Source of the DNA: Kuenenia sp039794105
Lineage (GTDB): Bacteria > Planctomycetota > Brocadiia > Brocadiales > Brocadiaceae
DNA: 64,000 nt
Assembly (NCBI RefSeq): GCF_039794105.1
Contig: NZ_JBDIWA010000013.1
Coordinates: 1-64,000, forward strand
Direction of reading: 5' to 3'
Part shown: piece after piece, positions 50,820 through 60,543 of the stretch
Layout: the number at the start of each line of letters is the position of its first letter
Numbering within the stretch: position 1 is the stretch's first letter
Made by a program: the position numbers and the translations under genes
Notes under the pieces: model-generated
The model's database searches: none
Seen by the model: the letters and a program-made list of their open reading frames with translations, nothing else
What the model was told of the DNA's origin: nothing

Positions 50820-52376
50820 ATGAACGGAATTACGTGCAGAAATATTTTTTTGTATAGTATTGTTTTCATTTGTGTTTCATTTATTTCGGCTATTATCCCA
50901 ACAAACAGTACAATCGCCTCTGATTGTAAGCCAAAGTCTATGCAAACTAGCCCGGAAAAGACACTTACCATCAAAAAAGGCAAGAGCGCCAATGTCATTC
51001 TAAGGTTAAAATGCAAGGACGACAGCCCGGCTTCCGGTGTTGCCATAGAGACTAATGTATTAAAAGGCAACAAAAACATATCCCTTTCTCCAAAAAGTGC
51101 GGTAACAGACGAAAATGGCAAGGCCGTATTTACTATCACGGGAGATAAGAAGACAGAAACGGAAAATGCTGAAATCAAATTCAAGGCAGACAAACTTAGC
51201 ACTACGCTAGAGGTAAAGGTTCAGGCTGAAGAATGCAAGTTGGATACTATAAAGACAAATCCTGAGAACAAGGTAACACTTTTAGTAGGGCAAAGCAGCG
51301 ATATAACCGTAAGGTTAAAATGCAACAATGGAAGCCCCGCGGCTGATGTTAAGGTGGATGCTATCATACAGAAGGGCAGTGATAGCATAAAACTTTCCTC
51401 TTCCAGCGCATTAACCGATGAAAGCGGCAAAGCCGTCTTTACCGTTTCCGGTATCAGTAAAACAAAGAAAGATGCACCTACCATCAAATTTTCCGCAGAT
51501 GATATTAAAACAATTCTCGAGGTAAAGGTTAAAACAGAAGCAGAAGCAGAAGCAGACACAGAAGCCGGTTCTGAAGAAGAAACCGTGGACGCTTCCCTGG
51601 TGGAAGAAGAACGTGAGAAGTCATCTACCGAAGAAATAGTTGATGAATCCCTATCCACCGATGAAGATGAAGTAGAAGATACTTCTTTAACGGAAGAGGA
51701 AACCTCCGCAGACACCGCTAAAACAACATCTACAAAGGAAACTACTGAAATAACAACTCCTTGCAAACCAAAAACAGTAATAACGCTTCCAGATAAAAAA
51801 TTAACCCTTGAAAAAGGCAAAAATGCCCGCATTACCGTTAAAGTAAAGTGCAAGGACGATAGTCCGGCAGAGGGAGTTAAACTGGAAGCCGAGGTAATAA
51901 AAGGCAAGAAATATATAACGCTTACTCCCAAAAGCGCTGAAACAGACAAAAATGGAAAGGCAGTTTTTACTGTGTCCGGTGATATGAAAACCGATACAGA
52001 GCCGGCAGAAATTAAATTTAAGGCTGAAAAACTCAGCGCTAAACTAGAGGTAAAGGTTCAGGCAGAAGCATGCAGTCTTGGCAGTTTAACAACAAATCCT
52101 GATAAAAAGCTTAAACTCAAAGAAGGAGAAAGCAGCGAAGTAACAGTCAAGGCAAAATGTAAAAACGGAAGCCCCGCAGTAGATGCCAAGATTGACGCAA
52201 TTGTCCAAAAGGATGGCAGCAAGGTAAAGATTTCATCCACCGCAATATTGACAGACGAAGCAGGTAAGGCAGTATTTACGGTGACAGGCGCCAGGAAAAC
52301 ATCAAAAAAGGACAATATTAGCATAAAGTTTTCCTCTGGCGATTTACAATCAATACTTGACGTTAATGTAGACTAA
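50820..52376 (+). CDS. Exported protein with four Ig-like (Big_1-type) repeats
   Basis: 518 residues from the ATG at 50820 (AGGAGAAAGG upstream). Signal peptide ITCRNIFLYSIVFICVSFISAI. Four related repeats start near residues 36 (CKPKSMQTSPEKTLTIKKG), 139 (CKLDTIKTNPENKVTLLVG), 315 (CKPKTVITLPDKKLTLEKG) and 418 (CSLGSLTTNPDKKLKLKEG). Each has ...LKCKDDSPASGV... and TDENGKAVFTVTG as in bacterial Ig-like invasin domains. A Glu/Asp/Thr-rich linker (about 239-315) splits them two and two. No sorting motif. Probably extracellular. The same domain occurs in the truncated gene at 829-1591. Confidence 0.82.
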   Translation: MNGITCRNIFLYSIVFICVSFISAIIPTNSTIASDCKPKSMQTSPEKTLTIKKGKSANVILRLKCKDDSPASGVAIETNVLKGNKNISLSPKSAVTDENGKAVFTITGDKKTETENAEIKFKADKLSTTLEVKVQAEECKLDTIKTNPENKVTLLVGQSSDITVRLKCNNGSPAADVKVDAIIQKGSDSIKLSSSSALTDESGKAVFTVSGISKTKKDAPTIKFSADDIKTILEVKVKTEAEAEADTEAGSEEETVDASLVEEEREKSSTEEIVDESLSTDEDEVEDTSLTEEETSADTAKTTSTKETTEITTPCKPKTVITLPDKKLTLEKGKNARITVKVKCKDDSPAEGVKLEAEVIKGKKYITLTPKSAETDKNGKAVFTVSGDMKTDTEPAEIKFKAEKLSAKLEVKVQAEACSLGSLTTNPDKKLKLKEGESSEVTVKAKCKNGSPAVDAKIDAIVQKDGSKVKISSTAILTDEAGKAVFTVTGARKTSKKDNISIKFSSGDLQSILDVNVD

Positions 52377-52440
52377 AAAGAAACTTACCAGACAGTTGCG
52401 GGTTGGTAAGCAACATTCGTTAGACAATTATTTTTACACA

Positions 52441-52479
52441 AAAAAAGCATGGACAATTCAATACTGTCCATGCTTTTTT
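52441..52479 (+). terminator. Rho-independent terminator
   Basis: AAAAAAGCATGGACA pairs with TGTCCATGCTTTTTT around ATTCAATAC. A 15-base stem followed by a U-run, 65 bases after the Ig-like gene. Confidence 0.9.
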
Positions 52480-52605
52480 CTTTGATTATAGTCTGATATT
52501 CTAAATCTTTTCCCATGAGGTGATTTTTGTATTTCCCATGCTTGAGAGGCTGGGTGTTCTTTCTCTTACCTGGGATAGTTAAAAAATGGGGCAGAACTAT
52601 TAAAA

Positions 52606-52745
52606 TGTAACACTTTAGTTTTTTGAAAAAGTAGGGACGAAGCATTTGCCAGCTTGGGTATGAACGCATTTATGACAATTTAGAGCAAATGCTTCGTCCC
52701 TACACTGCAATTGTTGGAAAATTTTCAAAAAACTAAAGTGTTACA
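52606..52745. repeat. MITE-like palindromic element, complete copy
   Basis: 140 bases. Terminal inverted repeats TGTAACACTTTAGTTTTTTG...CAAAAAACTAAAGTGTTACA (24 bases each). Inner inverted arms GTAGGGACGAAGCATTTGC at 52631-52649 and its complement at 52685-52703. No coding capacity. Two other copies at 10700-10835 and 53422-53550. The 3' terminus lies 33 bases before marC. Confidence 0.92.
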
Positions 52746-52777
52746 TTAATAAAGAATTTTTTACAGGATAATACTAT

Positions 52778-53410
52778 ATGGAACATTGGACGGAATACAC
52801 GCGATTTTTAACAGCCCTCATGGTAATACTGGACCCTTTTGCAGCTATCCCCCTATTTTTAAGCCTTACACAGGGATACAGCCAACCACAAAAAGCACGG
52901 GTCGTGCTTGTTACCATAATAACGGTAGCCCTTGTCCTCATTTCCTCTGCCATTAGCGGTGAATCATTATTAAAGACCTTTGGCACAAGCCTTGCTTCTT
53001 TTAGAGTCGGTGGCGGCATTGTATTGTTTATAATGGCATTGGCAATGCTAAGAGCACAGACCGATAAAGTAAAAACAAGCCCCACAGAAGAGGCAGCGGC
53101 AGAGAACAAGGCGGCAATTGCCGTCGTTCCCCTTGCCATTCCACTGCTAGCAGGTCCCGGCTCAATAAGCACTGTTATAATAGAAATGCACCGTTCTTCC
53201 TCCGCTTATCACTGGGCGGCGGTAATACTATGTATTATTATCACCTGCATACTGCTCTGGATAGTGCTTCGCCTTGCAAGCCCTATAGGCAGGACATTAG
53301 GCCCGATAGGGCTCAATGTCCTTAATCGTTTATTTGGTTTGATTCTGACCGCAATCGCAATAGAAATTATAGCAAACGGCCTGCGTGAATTATTCCCTTC
53401 GCTCGCATAA
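52778..53410 (+). CDS. marC: MarC family membrane protein
   Basis: 210 residues, six hydrophobic segments. FLTALMVILDPFAAIPLFLSLT and AIAVVPLAIPLLAGPGSISTVII are the two MarC half-repeats with the conserved D-P and PLA-P-GPG motifs; GLNVLNRLFGLILTAIAIEIIANGLRELF closes it. Transport function unproven; the old link to multiple antibiotic resistance is not supported. The gene is bracketed by two copies of the same palindromic element. Confidence 0.9.
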   Translation: MEHWTEYTRFLTALMVILDPFAAIPLFLSLTQGYSQPQKARVVLVTIITVALVLISSAISGESLLKTFGTSLASFRVGGGIVLFIMALAMLRAQTDKVKTSPTEEAAAENKAAIAVVPLAIPLLAGPGSISTVIIEMHRSSSAYHWAAVILCIIITCILLWIVLRLASPIGRTLGPIGLNVLNRLFGLILTAIAIEIIANGLRELFPSLA

Positions 53411-53421
53411 TTTCAATTTTA

Positions 53422-53550
53422 CAGAGTAGGGGCGAAGCATTTGCCAGTTTGGGTATGCACTTATTTATGACAATTTATAGCAAATGCTTCGCCCCTACTC
53501 TGTGCCAAACATCGCTATTATTGGAATTTTTCAAAAAAATAAATTGTTAC
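53422..53550. repeat. MITE-like palindromic element, copy 3
   Basis: CAGAGTAGGGGCGAAGCATT and its complement (ending 53502) form a 23-base inner hairpin around GTATGCACTTATTTATGACA. The right terminal repeat TTTTTCAAAAAAATAAATTG is degenerate and the left one is lost. Starts 12 bases after the marC stop. Confidence 0.85.
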
Positions 53551-53580
53551 TTTTTATCAATTCTGCAAATGCAATCAACA

Positions 53581-55191
53581 ATGAAGCTTTCTTTCCCTGT
53601 AATAATTTTGCTTATAAGTGTTTGTTCCGCTGCATACGGAGATTCTTTATTTTTGAAGAATGCCGACAAAAGCATCGATATTGAAATTGTCGGTTTTGAG
53701 GGAAATTATGTAACCGCAGAGTTGTCAGAAAGCGATCTTAAATCTTTAATAATGCAGTTTCCCGACGATACTTACACCTCCGGTCATGTTTCCTTAAATG
53801 TGGATGATATAACCATTCCATGTAAAGTGGACGCCTATGCAAATAACAAACTAATACTCTCTATTCCGGCAGGCGCTATTTCTTCGCTTCATATGGCATT
53901 TAATAATTCGCATAGTAAAAATGCACATGGTTTTACTGAAAACAAATATAGCGTTTACGCCCCTGATGATGAAGACATTGACGCCATAAAAACCCTCAGG
54001 CACATCAAATCTGCAAATACAAAAATACACATGCAAAACAAGCTGCGTACCTCAACATCTCAGACGCTTCCTGATGAATTGATAACCGTTGACGGGATAT
54101 ACATAAAAGGGAAACTTATGAAAATTACCGATAATTCCATAACCTTTTTGCAGGACGGAGAAAACATCTGTACTATCCGATTAGAGAACGTCAGTGTTTT
54201 TTCCAGTAATAACGAAATTATAAAAGTCTATTATCATGAAAACAAACCCACTCAGTTCTCGATTCTCAAAACTGTAAACGGTGAATATGTATCCATCAAA
54301 AAAATAAACGTTGATGCTTTTAAACTATTAGATGCCACTCATACCCTCGATGAAATAATAACCGCACAAAAAGAACCATCTTCATATTTAATACCCAAAC
54401 AGGCAATACCATCAGATACGCATACATCCGAAAAGGAAGGCGATACCGCACCACCAATTGTCGGTGATAAGGATAAAACCGTTACACTGGCGGTAGATGA
54501 GTCCAAAAAAGATTCTTCTCCTCAAAAAACATGGAAAGGGAGCGTTGAATCCGGCATTAACATTAAAACAGGAAATACAGAATCCACGACAACGCACCTG
54601 AAAATGGGATATTCAAACGAAAGGAAACACGACAAAATATTTTTCGATATGCTTGCCATTTTTGAAACAAAGAAGAACAAAGATTCCGGTGGGTCTGAAG
54701 AAACCGCCAATGAGCAAAAAGTGACATTGAAATACGAATATAACACCTCTTTCAAGGTATATCTGTTTTTGCAGGAATATTTTGAACATGATGAACTTGA
54801 AAATTTAAATTACAGGACGATTTCCTCTTTTGGGCCTGGGTATCGTTTGTTTAGTAGTGAAAGAATTCAATATCGACTTGAAGGAGGCCCTGCATTTACC
54901 CATGAAAGATATCACGGAGGTATCACGGAAAACAATTTCGGTTTACGGTTTGGGCATTATTTTGACTGGCAGACGCTGAGTTCTACAAAGTTATATGCAA
55001 AAAATGAATACACCACAAGCGTTGAAGATCAGGAAGATTGGCGATTAGATTCAAGTTTGGGAATAAAGCATAACTTGACGAATGGTTTGTCACTAAGCAC
55101 GGTATTAATAAACCAGTATGATAATACCCCTTCCGGGGCTAATAAAAAAGATGATACCACTCTTATTGGAAGCATTGGATACAACTTTTAG
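53581..55191 (+). CDS. DUF481 outer-membrane beta-barrel protein
   Basis: 536 residues from the ATG at 53581; the frame starts earlier, inside the palindromic element. Signal peptide MKLSFPVIILLISVCSAAYGD. The N-terminal half (IDIEIVGFEGNYVTAELSE..., GIYIKGKLMKITDNSITFLQDGENICTIRLENV) may be a periplasmic SH3-like or LSm-like part. The C-terminal 240 residues, WKGSVESGINIKTGNTESTTTHLKMGYSNERK to GSIGYNF, are a DUF481 beta-barrel (YdiY-like) ending in aromatic Phe as outer-membrane proteins do. Pore or salt-induced protein. Confidence 0.85.
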   Translation: MKLSFPVIILLISVCSAAYGDSLFLKNADKSIDIEIVGFEGNYVTAELSESDLKSLIMQFPDDTYTSGHVSLNVDDITIPCKVDAYANNKLILSIPAGAISSLHMAFNNSHSKNAHGFTENKYSVYAPDDEDIDAIKTLRHIKSANTKIHMQNKLRTSTSQTLPDELITVDGIYIKGKLMKITDNSITFLQDGENICTIRLENVSVFSSNNEIIKVYYHENKPTQFSILKTVNGEYVSIKKINVDAFKLLDATHTLDEIITAQKEPSSYLIPKQAIPSDTHTSEKEGDTAPPIVGDKDKTVTLAVDESKKDSSPQKTWKGSVESGINIKTGNTESTTTHLKMGYSNERKHDKIFFDMLAIFETKKNKDSGGSEETANEQKVTLKYEYNTSFKVYLFLQEYFEHDELENLNYRTISSFGPGYRLFSSERIQYRLEGGPAFTHERYHGGITENNFGLRFGHYFDWQTLSSTKLYAKNEYTTSVEDQEDWRLDSSLGIKHNLTNGLSLSTVLINQYDNTPSGANKKDDTTLIGSIGYNF

Positions 55192-55282
55192 AAACATCAT
55201 TAATACTACGCTTGAACTGCGCTAAAAACAATCCTCAGTCTACAGTCGGCAATCTGCAATTTGCCGACTGCCGAGTATGGTA

Positions 55283-56440
55283 TTAAAAGTTACTGTCACA
55301 CACAAGGCCCCGATATACCGACAACGTTTTGTTGATATTTACTTCTAATGAATACTTTTCAGATATATTCCTTGCTGCCAGTCCCATTTGCTTCCGATTC
55401 TCTTTATCATAAAGCATCTGCAAAGCATCCGCGATTTCTTTTGCATGGATCGGATGTTCAATAACAATCCCATCTTTGCCGTCATCGATAATCTCAGATG
55501 CACCGCTCGCCTTACTTACAATTACCGGAAGACCCGAAGCCATTGCCTCCAGGCATGCCGTGCCAAACGCATCATACTCACTGGGGAAAACAAAAATATC
55601 GCCTGCCGCATATATTTTGTGAATTTCTTTGCTTGTGCCGGCAAAAATTACCCGTTCATAAATACCTTTTCCCTTCGCAATTGCCCGAAACTTTTCTTCA
55701 TCTCCCCTGCCAACAACCAACAGTTTTACGTTTTTTGGCATATCTGCCATTGCCAAGGCATGTATCACATGTATGAGTCCCTTCCTCTTAAACCCGGAAC
55801 CCACAAACACCAAAAGAATATCATCCGGAGACACACCATACATGCTCCTTATGCTATCCCTGTATTTCCGGCTGTTATCCGGACTAAAAAGCGTTGTATC
55901 CACGCCATTGTAGATAATTGCTATGTCTTCAGGGGGTATTTTATAATGTGACACCAACTCCTCTTTGCACATCTCGGAAATACAAGTAACTTGTTTGTAA
56001 CGTTTCCCTTTAAAAATCATTTTCTCTAAAAGTAAAAGGCTCATGTGCCTTGGATTGAGGCAGAGCAAAACCCTGCCAAAGACGGTCTGCATGGAAGGAT
56101 ACGTATGCAGCATATAATCCCAGTGACATCCCCCCCCTACTCTGTAAATATCCTGATACAGTGTTTGTGTAAACCCGTGAACAATGTCAAATCGTATGCC
56201 AGTTTTTTTAACCGCCCGTGGGGCATTGAAGGCAAATGTCCAGTACTTTAGCGGAGACCAGAAAGAAATGGCAGGTACATAGTGAAAGATATATCTGTTA
56301 TCTTCTTTTTCTGGAAGACAATGCGTAAATATATGCACCTCATATTTTTTACTGACTAGTTGCTCTGCCAAATTACATACATAACGCTCAACGCCGCCTT
56401 TTTCTTTAATAAATTGATACACTACTAATGCAATCTTCAT
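55283..56440 (-). CDS. Family 4 glycosyltransferase
   Basis: A 385-residue GT-B fold enzyme. N-terminal MKIALVVYQFIKEKGGVERYVCNLAEQL; C-terminal GT1 domain IRSMYGVSPDDILLVFVGSGFKRKGLIHVIHALA and FPSEYDAFGTACLEAMASGLPVIVSKASGASEII with the Ex7E retaining motif. GT4 type, probably for lipopolysaccharide heptose or other surface glycan; the pattern is close to RfaG-like enzymes. No membrane segments. Monocistronic. Confidence 0.9.
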   Translation of the reverse strand: MKIALVVYQFIKEKGGVERYVCNLAEQLVSKKYEVHIFTHCLPEKEDNRYIFHYVPAISFWSPLKYWTFAFNAPRAVKKTGIRFDIVHGFTQTLYQDIYRVGGGCHWDYMLHTYPSMQTVFGRVLLCLNPRHMSLLLLEKMIFKGKRYKQVTCISEMCKEELVSHYKIPPEDIAIIYNGVDTTLFSPDNSRKYRDSIRSMYGVSPDDILLVFVGSGFKRKGLIHVIHALAMADMPKNVKLLVVGRGDEEKFRAIAKGKGIYERVIFAGTSKEIHKIYAAGDIFVFPSEYDAFGTACLEAMASGLPVIVSKASGASEIIDDGKDGIVIEHPIHAKEIADALQMLYDKENRKQMGLAARNISEKYSLEVNINKTLSVYRGLVCDSNF

Positions 56441-56501
56441 TGAAATCAGGCTCCTTTGGCAGCGACTTTATGCTGTTATTGTTGTTAAAGATAGAAATCC
56501 C

Positions 56502-57161
56502 TTATGCTATTGACCGCAGGTCAGCGGATATTGTTTTTTCATTACAATTTACGTCAATATACCAACCATCACGAAACATGCCCGCATTCAATATAAGCGT
56601 GTCCCCGATTTTATCTTTTCCTTTTGCCTCATGTATATGTCCTGAAATGCAAACGTGAGGCTTTTGCTGTGCAATAAAATCCCTCGCGGCACCGCTTCCT
56701 ACATGCATGCCATTGCTGATTCTATCAACAGCGGTATCTTTGGGCGGTGTGTGACACACCATAATTTTCCATCGTGCGTCCTTTACCATGTCAAATCCTT
56801 TTAACAGATTTGCCGCTATTTCATCTTCACTGATTTCAGACGGAGTGTTAAAAGGGGTTGGGTTTGATGCACCACAGCCAAATACACCAACATCTCCGAA
56901 AAAATAACCTTTCCCATGCAGGTTTATGCCGATATCAGTCAGATAATTATTTACTGCAGAGGTATCCATATTCCCATACTGTGCATATACATTATTATTT
57001 ATCTTTTTCAATGCGCTTATAACCGGTTCAGCATGTTTTTTGCCGTGACAGTTTGTAATGTCGCCTGAAATAATTATCAAATCAGCTTTTTCTACAATAT
57101 GTTTTATTAATGGAAGTTTACTGATGTCTTCATGAATGTCGCCAAATGATATGATTTTCAT
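56502..57161 (-). CDS. Calcineurin-type metallophosphoesterase
   Basis: 219 residues with the five metal motifs: SFGDIHEDISKL, IISGDITNCHGKKHAEP, YGNMDTSAV, VCHTPPKDTA, and SGHIHEAKG. Substrate unknown; closely resembles archaeal-type YfcE-like phosphoesterases. Its 5' end overlaps by four bases an open frame (57158-57442) that is only part of a repeat. Confidence 0.9.
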   Translation of the reverse strand: MKIISFGDIHEDISKLPLIKHIVEKADLIIISGDITNCHGKKHAEPVISALKKINNNVYAQYGNMDTSAVNNYLTDIGINLHGKGYFFGDVGVFGCGASNPTPFNTPSEISEDEIAANLLKGFDMVKDARWKIMVCHTPPKDTAVDRISNGMHVGSGAARDFIAQQKPHVCISGHIHEAKGKDKIGDTLILNAGMFRDGWYIDVNCNEKTISADLRSIA

Positions 57162-57263
57162 TGTCGCACCTCAAAAAAATCTTCTGTCAAAATATACACC
57201 CTTAAAATCGGGCAACAAACCAAACCTGCGGTATCTACGTCAATGTTTAGTACCTTACTGGTG

Positions 57264-57483
57264 AAATCCGAAATTCGAAGTACGAAATCCGAAACAAATT
57301 CTAATGACAAAATGATTTGAAATTCTAAACAAATGCCTTTTTCGTATCTCGCATTTAGTGCTTCATAATTGTTGCCTGCCTGTGCGTGACTGCACGCAGA
57401 CAGGGATATCTTGCTTTTGTTTTGAATTTTATGCTTTGTCATTAGAATTTGTTTCGTATTTCGTACTTCGAATTTCGTATTTT
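57264..57483. repeat. Long inverted repeat with about 65-base arms
   Basis: Left arm CGAAATTCGAAGTACGAAAT..., right arm ...ATTTCGTACTTCGAATTTCG, both including GAAACAAATTCTAATGAC or its complement. Few mismatches; centre of about 85 bases. A dispersed repeat type (short relatives at 60091-60156 and 2395-2440). The spurious open frame at 57158-57442 is derived from it. Confidence 0.85.
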
Positions 57484-57559
57484 TATATCATGCTTGTTTG
57501 GTTCTGACTATGCCAGCTTAGGAATTTCAATATTTTTATTTAAGCAATAAACAAACCCC

Positions 57560-59092
57560 TTATTCAAGCGCCCCTATCTTTTTTTCAACCTCCCGCAAGA
57601 TATCACCCTCGTGCACAAGTTTTTGCATGGTGTTTATATCCTCAGATATGATCCGGTCTTCCTCCATATGTGATATATACTGCCGGATACAACGGTATGC
57701 CTCCATTGTCCCTGAACCTGCCCTGAGATTTGTAAATAAATCCATTGCCTGAGCCGCGCATAACAATTCAATTGCAACCACAAACTCTGTATTTCTCAGG
57801 ATATCCCGGCACTTCCTCGCGGAAATGGTGCCCATGCTGACATGATCTTCCTTGTTTGCCGAAGTAGGAATGGAATCAACGCTTGCAGGATGCGCCAGCG
57901 ATTTGTTTTCCGACACAAGGGATGCGGCAGTATATTGGGCTATCATAAAGCCGGAATTCAGCCCCGCATCTTTAATGAGAAAGGCAGGCAACCCGCTCAG
58001 TTGTGGGTTTACAAGGCGTTCAATGCGCCTTTCCGATATGTTTGCTATTTCAGAAAGAGCAATGGAAAGAAAATCCATCGCCAGCGCAACCGGCTGACCA
58101 TGAAAATTGCCTCCGGAAACTATCTGATCTGCTTCCGGGAAAATCAACGGATTGCCTGTTGCGGCATTCATTTCAGTTTCAATTATTTTTTTTGCATAAT
58201 GCACCGCATCAAGGGAAGCCCCATGTACCTGCGGTGAACAGCGTAATGAATATGCATCCTGAATGCGTAAACAATCTTTGTGCGATGACACTATTTCACT
58301 GTCTTGTATAATCCTCCTAAGATTATTGGCGCTTATAATCTGCCCCGTATGTGGTCTTGCTTTGTGGATTCGCTTATCCAGTTCGATATTGGAGGCCAGA
58401 AGCACTTCCATGCTCATTCCTGCGGCAATGTCAGCGGTTTTTAATAATTTCAATGCGTCGTACACATTCATCACCCCTATTGCAGTCATTACTTGTGTCC
58501 CGTTTATGAGCGCCAGGCCTTCACCCGCTTCAAGAGTTACCCGCTCAATATTCGCATATTTCATGGCATCATTGCCACACAATAACTTCCCTTCAAATAA
58601 AGCATGGCCTTCCCCCAGTAATACCAATGCCATATGCGCCAGCGGGGCAAGATCTCCGCTTGCACCAACAGACCCCTTTTCCGGCATCATTGGGCAGACG
58701 TCTTTATTCAACATATCTACGAGGGTTTCTAACAGCTCTACGGTAACGCCGGAATGCCCTTTTGCCAGATCATTGATTTTTAAAAGCATCGTTGCCCTTG
58801 TAGTTTCTTTGTCGAAATATCTGCCTACTCCTGCGGCATGGCTCATTAAAATGTTTCTTTGCAATTGCCTTGTCTGTTCATGTGAAATCACCTTTTCACT
58901 TAAAGCGCCAAATCCAGTCGTCAGGCCATAAATTGCCCTGTTGTTTTCCAATGCCTTCATCACGCAATTACGCGCTGCCATTACATTGGAAAATGCGTTT
59001 TTGCTCAGTTGAATTTTCCTATTGTTCCTGGCTATCTGAATACATTGATCCAGCGTCAACGAATTTCCGTCAAGTTCGATGGTACTTACCAT
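57560..59092 (-). CDS. hutH: Histidine ammonia-lyase
   Basis: 510 residues from the ATG at 59092 (GGAG before it). The Ala-Ser-Gly triad that forms the MIO group is at 144-146 (GSVGASGDLAPL). Ser-His at 84-85 in LMSHAAGVGRYF marks histidine rather than tyrosine or phenylalanine specificity. TGFGALSE, NGTQVMTAIGVMN, SANLRR-like HTGQIISANNLRR and the C-terminal QEDHVSMG-like NKEDHVSMGTISARK complete the family. It converts histidine to urocanate. No other hut genes nearby. Confidence 0.94.
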   Translation of the reverse strand: MVSTIELDGNSLTLDQCIQIARNNRKIQLSKNAFSNVMAARNCVMKALENNRAIYGLTTGFGALSEKVISHEQTRQLQRNILMSHAAGVGRYFDKETTRATMLLKINDLAKGHSGVTVELLETLVDMLNKDVCPMMPEKGSVGASGDLAPLAHMALVLLGEGHALFEGKLLCGNDAMKYANIERVTLEAGEGLALINGTQVMTAIGVMNVYDALKLLKTADIAAGMSMEVLLASNIELDKRIHKARPHTGQIISANNLRRIIQDSEIVSSHKDCLRIQDAYSLRCSPQVHGASLDAVHYAKKIIETEMNAATGNPLIFPEADQIVSGGNFHGQPVALAMDFLSIALSEIANISERRIERLVNPQLSGLPAFLIKDAGLNSGFMIAQYTAASLVSENKSLAHPASVDSIPTSANKEDHVSMGTISARKCRDILRNTEFVVAIELLCAAQAMDLFTNLRAGSGTMEAYRCIRQYISHMEEDRIISEDINTMQKLVHEGDILREVEKKIGALE

Positions 59093-59127
59093 AATCACTC
59101 CATATATGTTTATGCAAATGCATCGTT

Positions 59128-59889
59128 TTACCTCAAGGTTTTTACTTTATTCAGGATATCAGCAATACTTGTGTAAACATCCGGCAATGCTAATGCAGGC
59201 CTTGTTATCAGAATCGTGTCGATACCTAACTCAATTGCTGCCTGAATTTTCTCATTCACCCCACCCACTCCCCCGCTTTCTTTTGAAACGATGACATTGA
59301 TCCCGTATTGCTGAAACATGGCTTTATTTAACTCTGTTGAAAACGGGCCATGCATTGCGATAATGTTTTTAGGAAATATACCCATTTCAATGCACGACGC
59401 AATATGTTCCGGTATGGGAAGTATACGAACAAATAGCTGTTTTTCATTTTTTAAAGGGATAAACTTTGAAACGCCTGAAATCCCGGTTGTCAAAAAAATA
59501 TTAGTTCCAAGCTGCCTGGCTTTTTTTACCGCATCATCGGCAGAACTGACGCTATGTATAAGTGGGTGATCAGATATCACGGAGTCTTTGCGTTCAAAAC
59601 GAAAATAGTCAATGCCAACTTCCCTGCATGCTTCATATGCGTTTTTTGTCGCTTCAACCGCAAAAGGATGTGTTGCATCAATGAAAACCGTGATTCCTCT
59701 TTCCTGAATGAGTCTTATAAATCCTTCCTTGTCACAACGCTTTTGAATGCAAAGAGCGCCAAGTCCGATTTGTTCAAACATCTTTCTGCCATATTCAGTA
59801 GCGACAGTAGTCCTTACATTAAAACCATCATAATGAAGTTGTCTGACGATTTCTTTGCCCTCTTCGGTGCCGGATAATACTAATATCAT
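59128..59889 (-). CDS. cobK: Precorrin-6A reductase
   Basis: 253 residues. MILVLSGTEEGKEIVRQLHYDGFNVRTTVATEYGRKMF; then IDATHPFAVEATKNAYEACREVGIDYFRFER; MHGPFSTELNKAMFQQYGINVIVSKESGGVGGVNEKIQAAIELGIDTILITRP. This is the CobK/CbiJ pattern. Reduces the precorrin-6 ring in cobalamin synthesis, consistent with use of a B12-type radical SAM enzyme at 25164-26621. Lies 35 bases downstream of the hutH start region on the same strand but precedes it, so may be cotranscribed. Confidence 0.92.
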   Translation of the reverse strand: MILVLSGTEEGKEIVRQLHYDGFNVRTTVATEYGRKMFEQIGLGALCIQKRCDKEGFIRLIQERGITVFIDATHPFAVEATKNAYEACREVGIDYFRFERKDSVISDHPLIHSVSSADDAVKKARQLGTNIFLTTGISGVSKFIPLKNEKQLFVRILPIPEHIASCIEMGIFPKNIIAMHGPFSTELNKAMFQQYGINVIVSKESGGVGGVNEKIQAAIELGIDTILITRPALALPDVYTSIADILNKVKTLR

Positions 59890-60543
59890 ATACGTAATGC
59901 AATTATGAATAATTATTAAAAAAGTAAAGGCATAAATCCTGTGTCTCTGCTTTATCGATTGATTTTTTAAGACAAGCAGAATGGTATTAATGGTCTATAG
60001 AAACAGGCCTTTTTCAACGCCTTGTTATCGTACATAAAATAAAACTACCGGTCAATTTCAAAAAGAAGAATGAAACATCCTTTGGGATTTACGAAGTACG
60101 AAGTACGATTTAAAATCCCAAATCTAAAATCGTACCTCGTAAATCGTACTTCGCGAAGTCTGTGGGATAGAAAATATTTGTAACTATTCAGCGTAATCTA
60201 TTAAACTACCGAAGCACAACTCGTTTCCAAATTCATGTTTGGGTACGTAATGGCACTGGAAACTACATTCGCGGGTTCAGGTTTGCAACCGTTCGGCTGA
60301 GCTCACGTCGAAGCCTGAACCAAACGTTTTATACTTTCAATCCAGCCTTCTATTAACAGAACAAATAACAAATAAATTTAAGATCCCAAACAGGGATTTT
60401 GGGATTTGGGCATTGGAATTTTACCGCAGTACATGGCCCCATTATAAGCATAAACTCATAGGTTCAGGTTGCAAACCTGAACCCGCCGGGAGGTATTTTC
60501 AGACGAAAACCGTACAGCAACCATCGATTGAGGAATATCGTAC
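59890..60543. other. Intergenic region with several short palindromes
   Basis: No gene. Includes an imperfect hairpin at 60091-60156 (TACGAAGTACGAAGTACGAT with its complement), and at 60460-60490 and 60277-60325 related words GGTTCAGG...CCTGAACC, similar to 772-800. Such words recur across the window and are likely mobile palindromes. Confidence 0.6.

Noticed and set aside
52385..52669. 94-codon minus frame
   Set aside because: It runs through a terminator hairpin and a palindromic element.
57158..57442. 94-codon frame ahead of the phosphoesterase
   Set aside because: Most of it is the long inverted repeat; the EFRISDF-like words are typical of such repeats.
57560..59092. Phenylalanine/tyrosine ammonia-lyase
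   Set aside because: Ser-His at the selectivity position and the bacterial length favour histidine ammonia-lyase.
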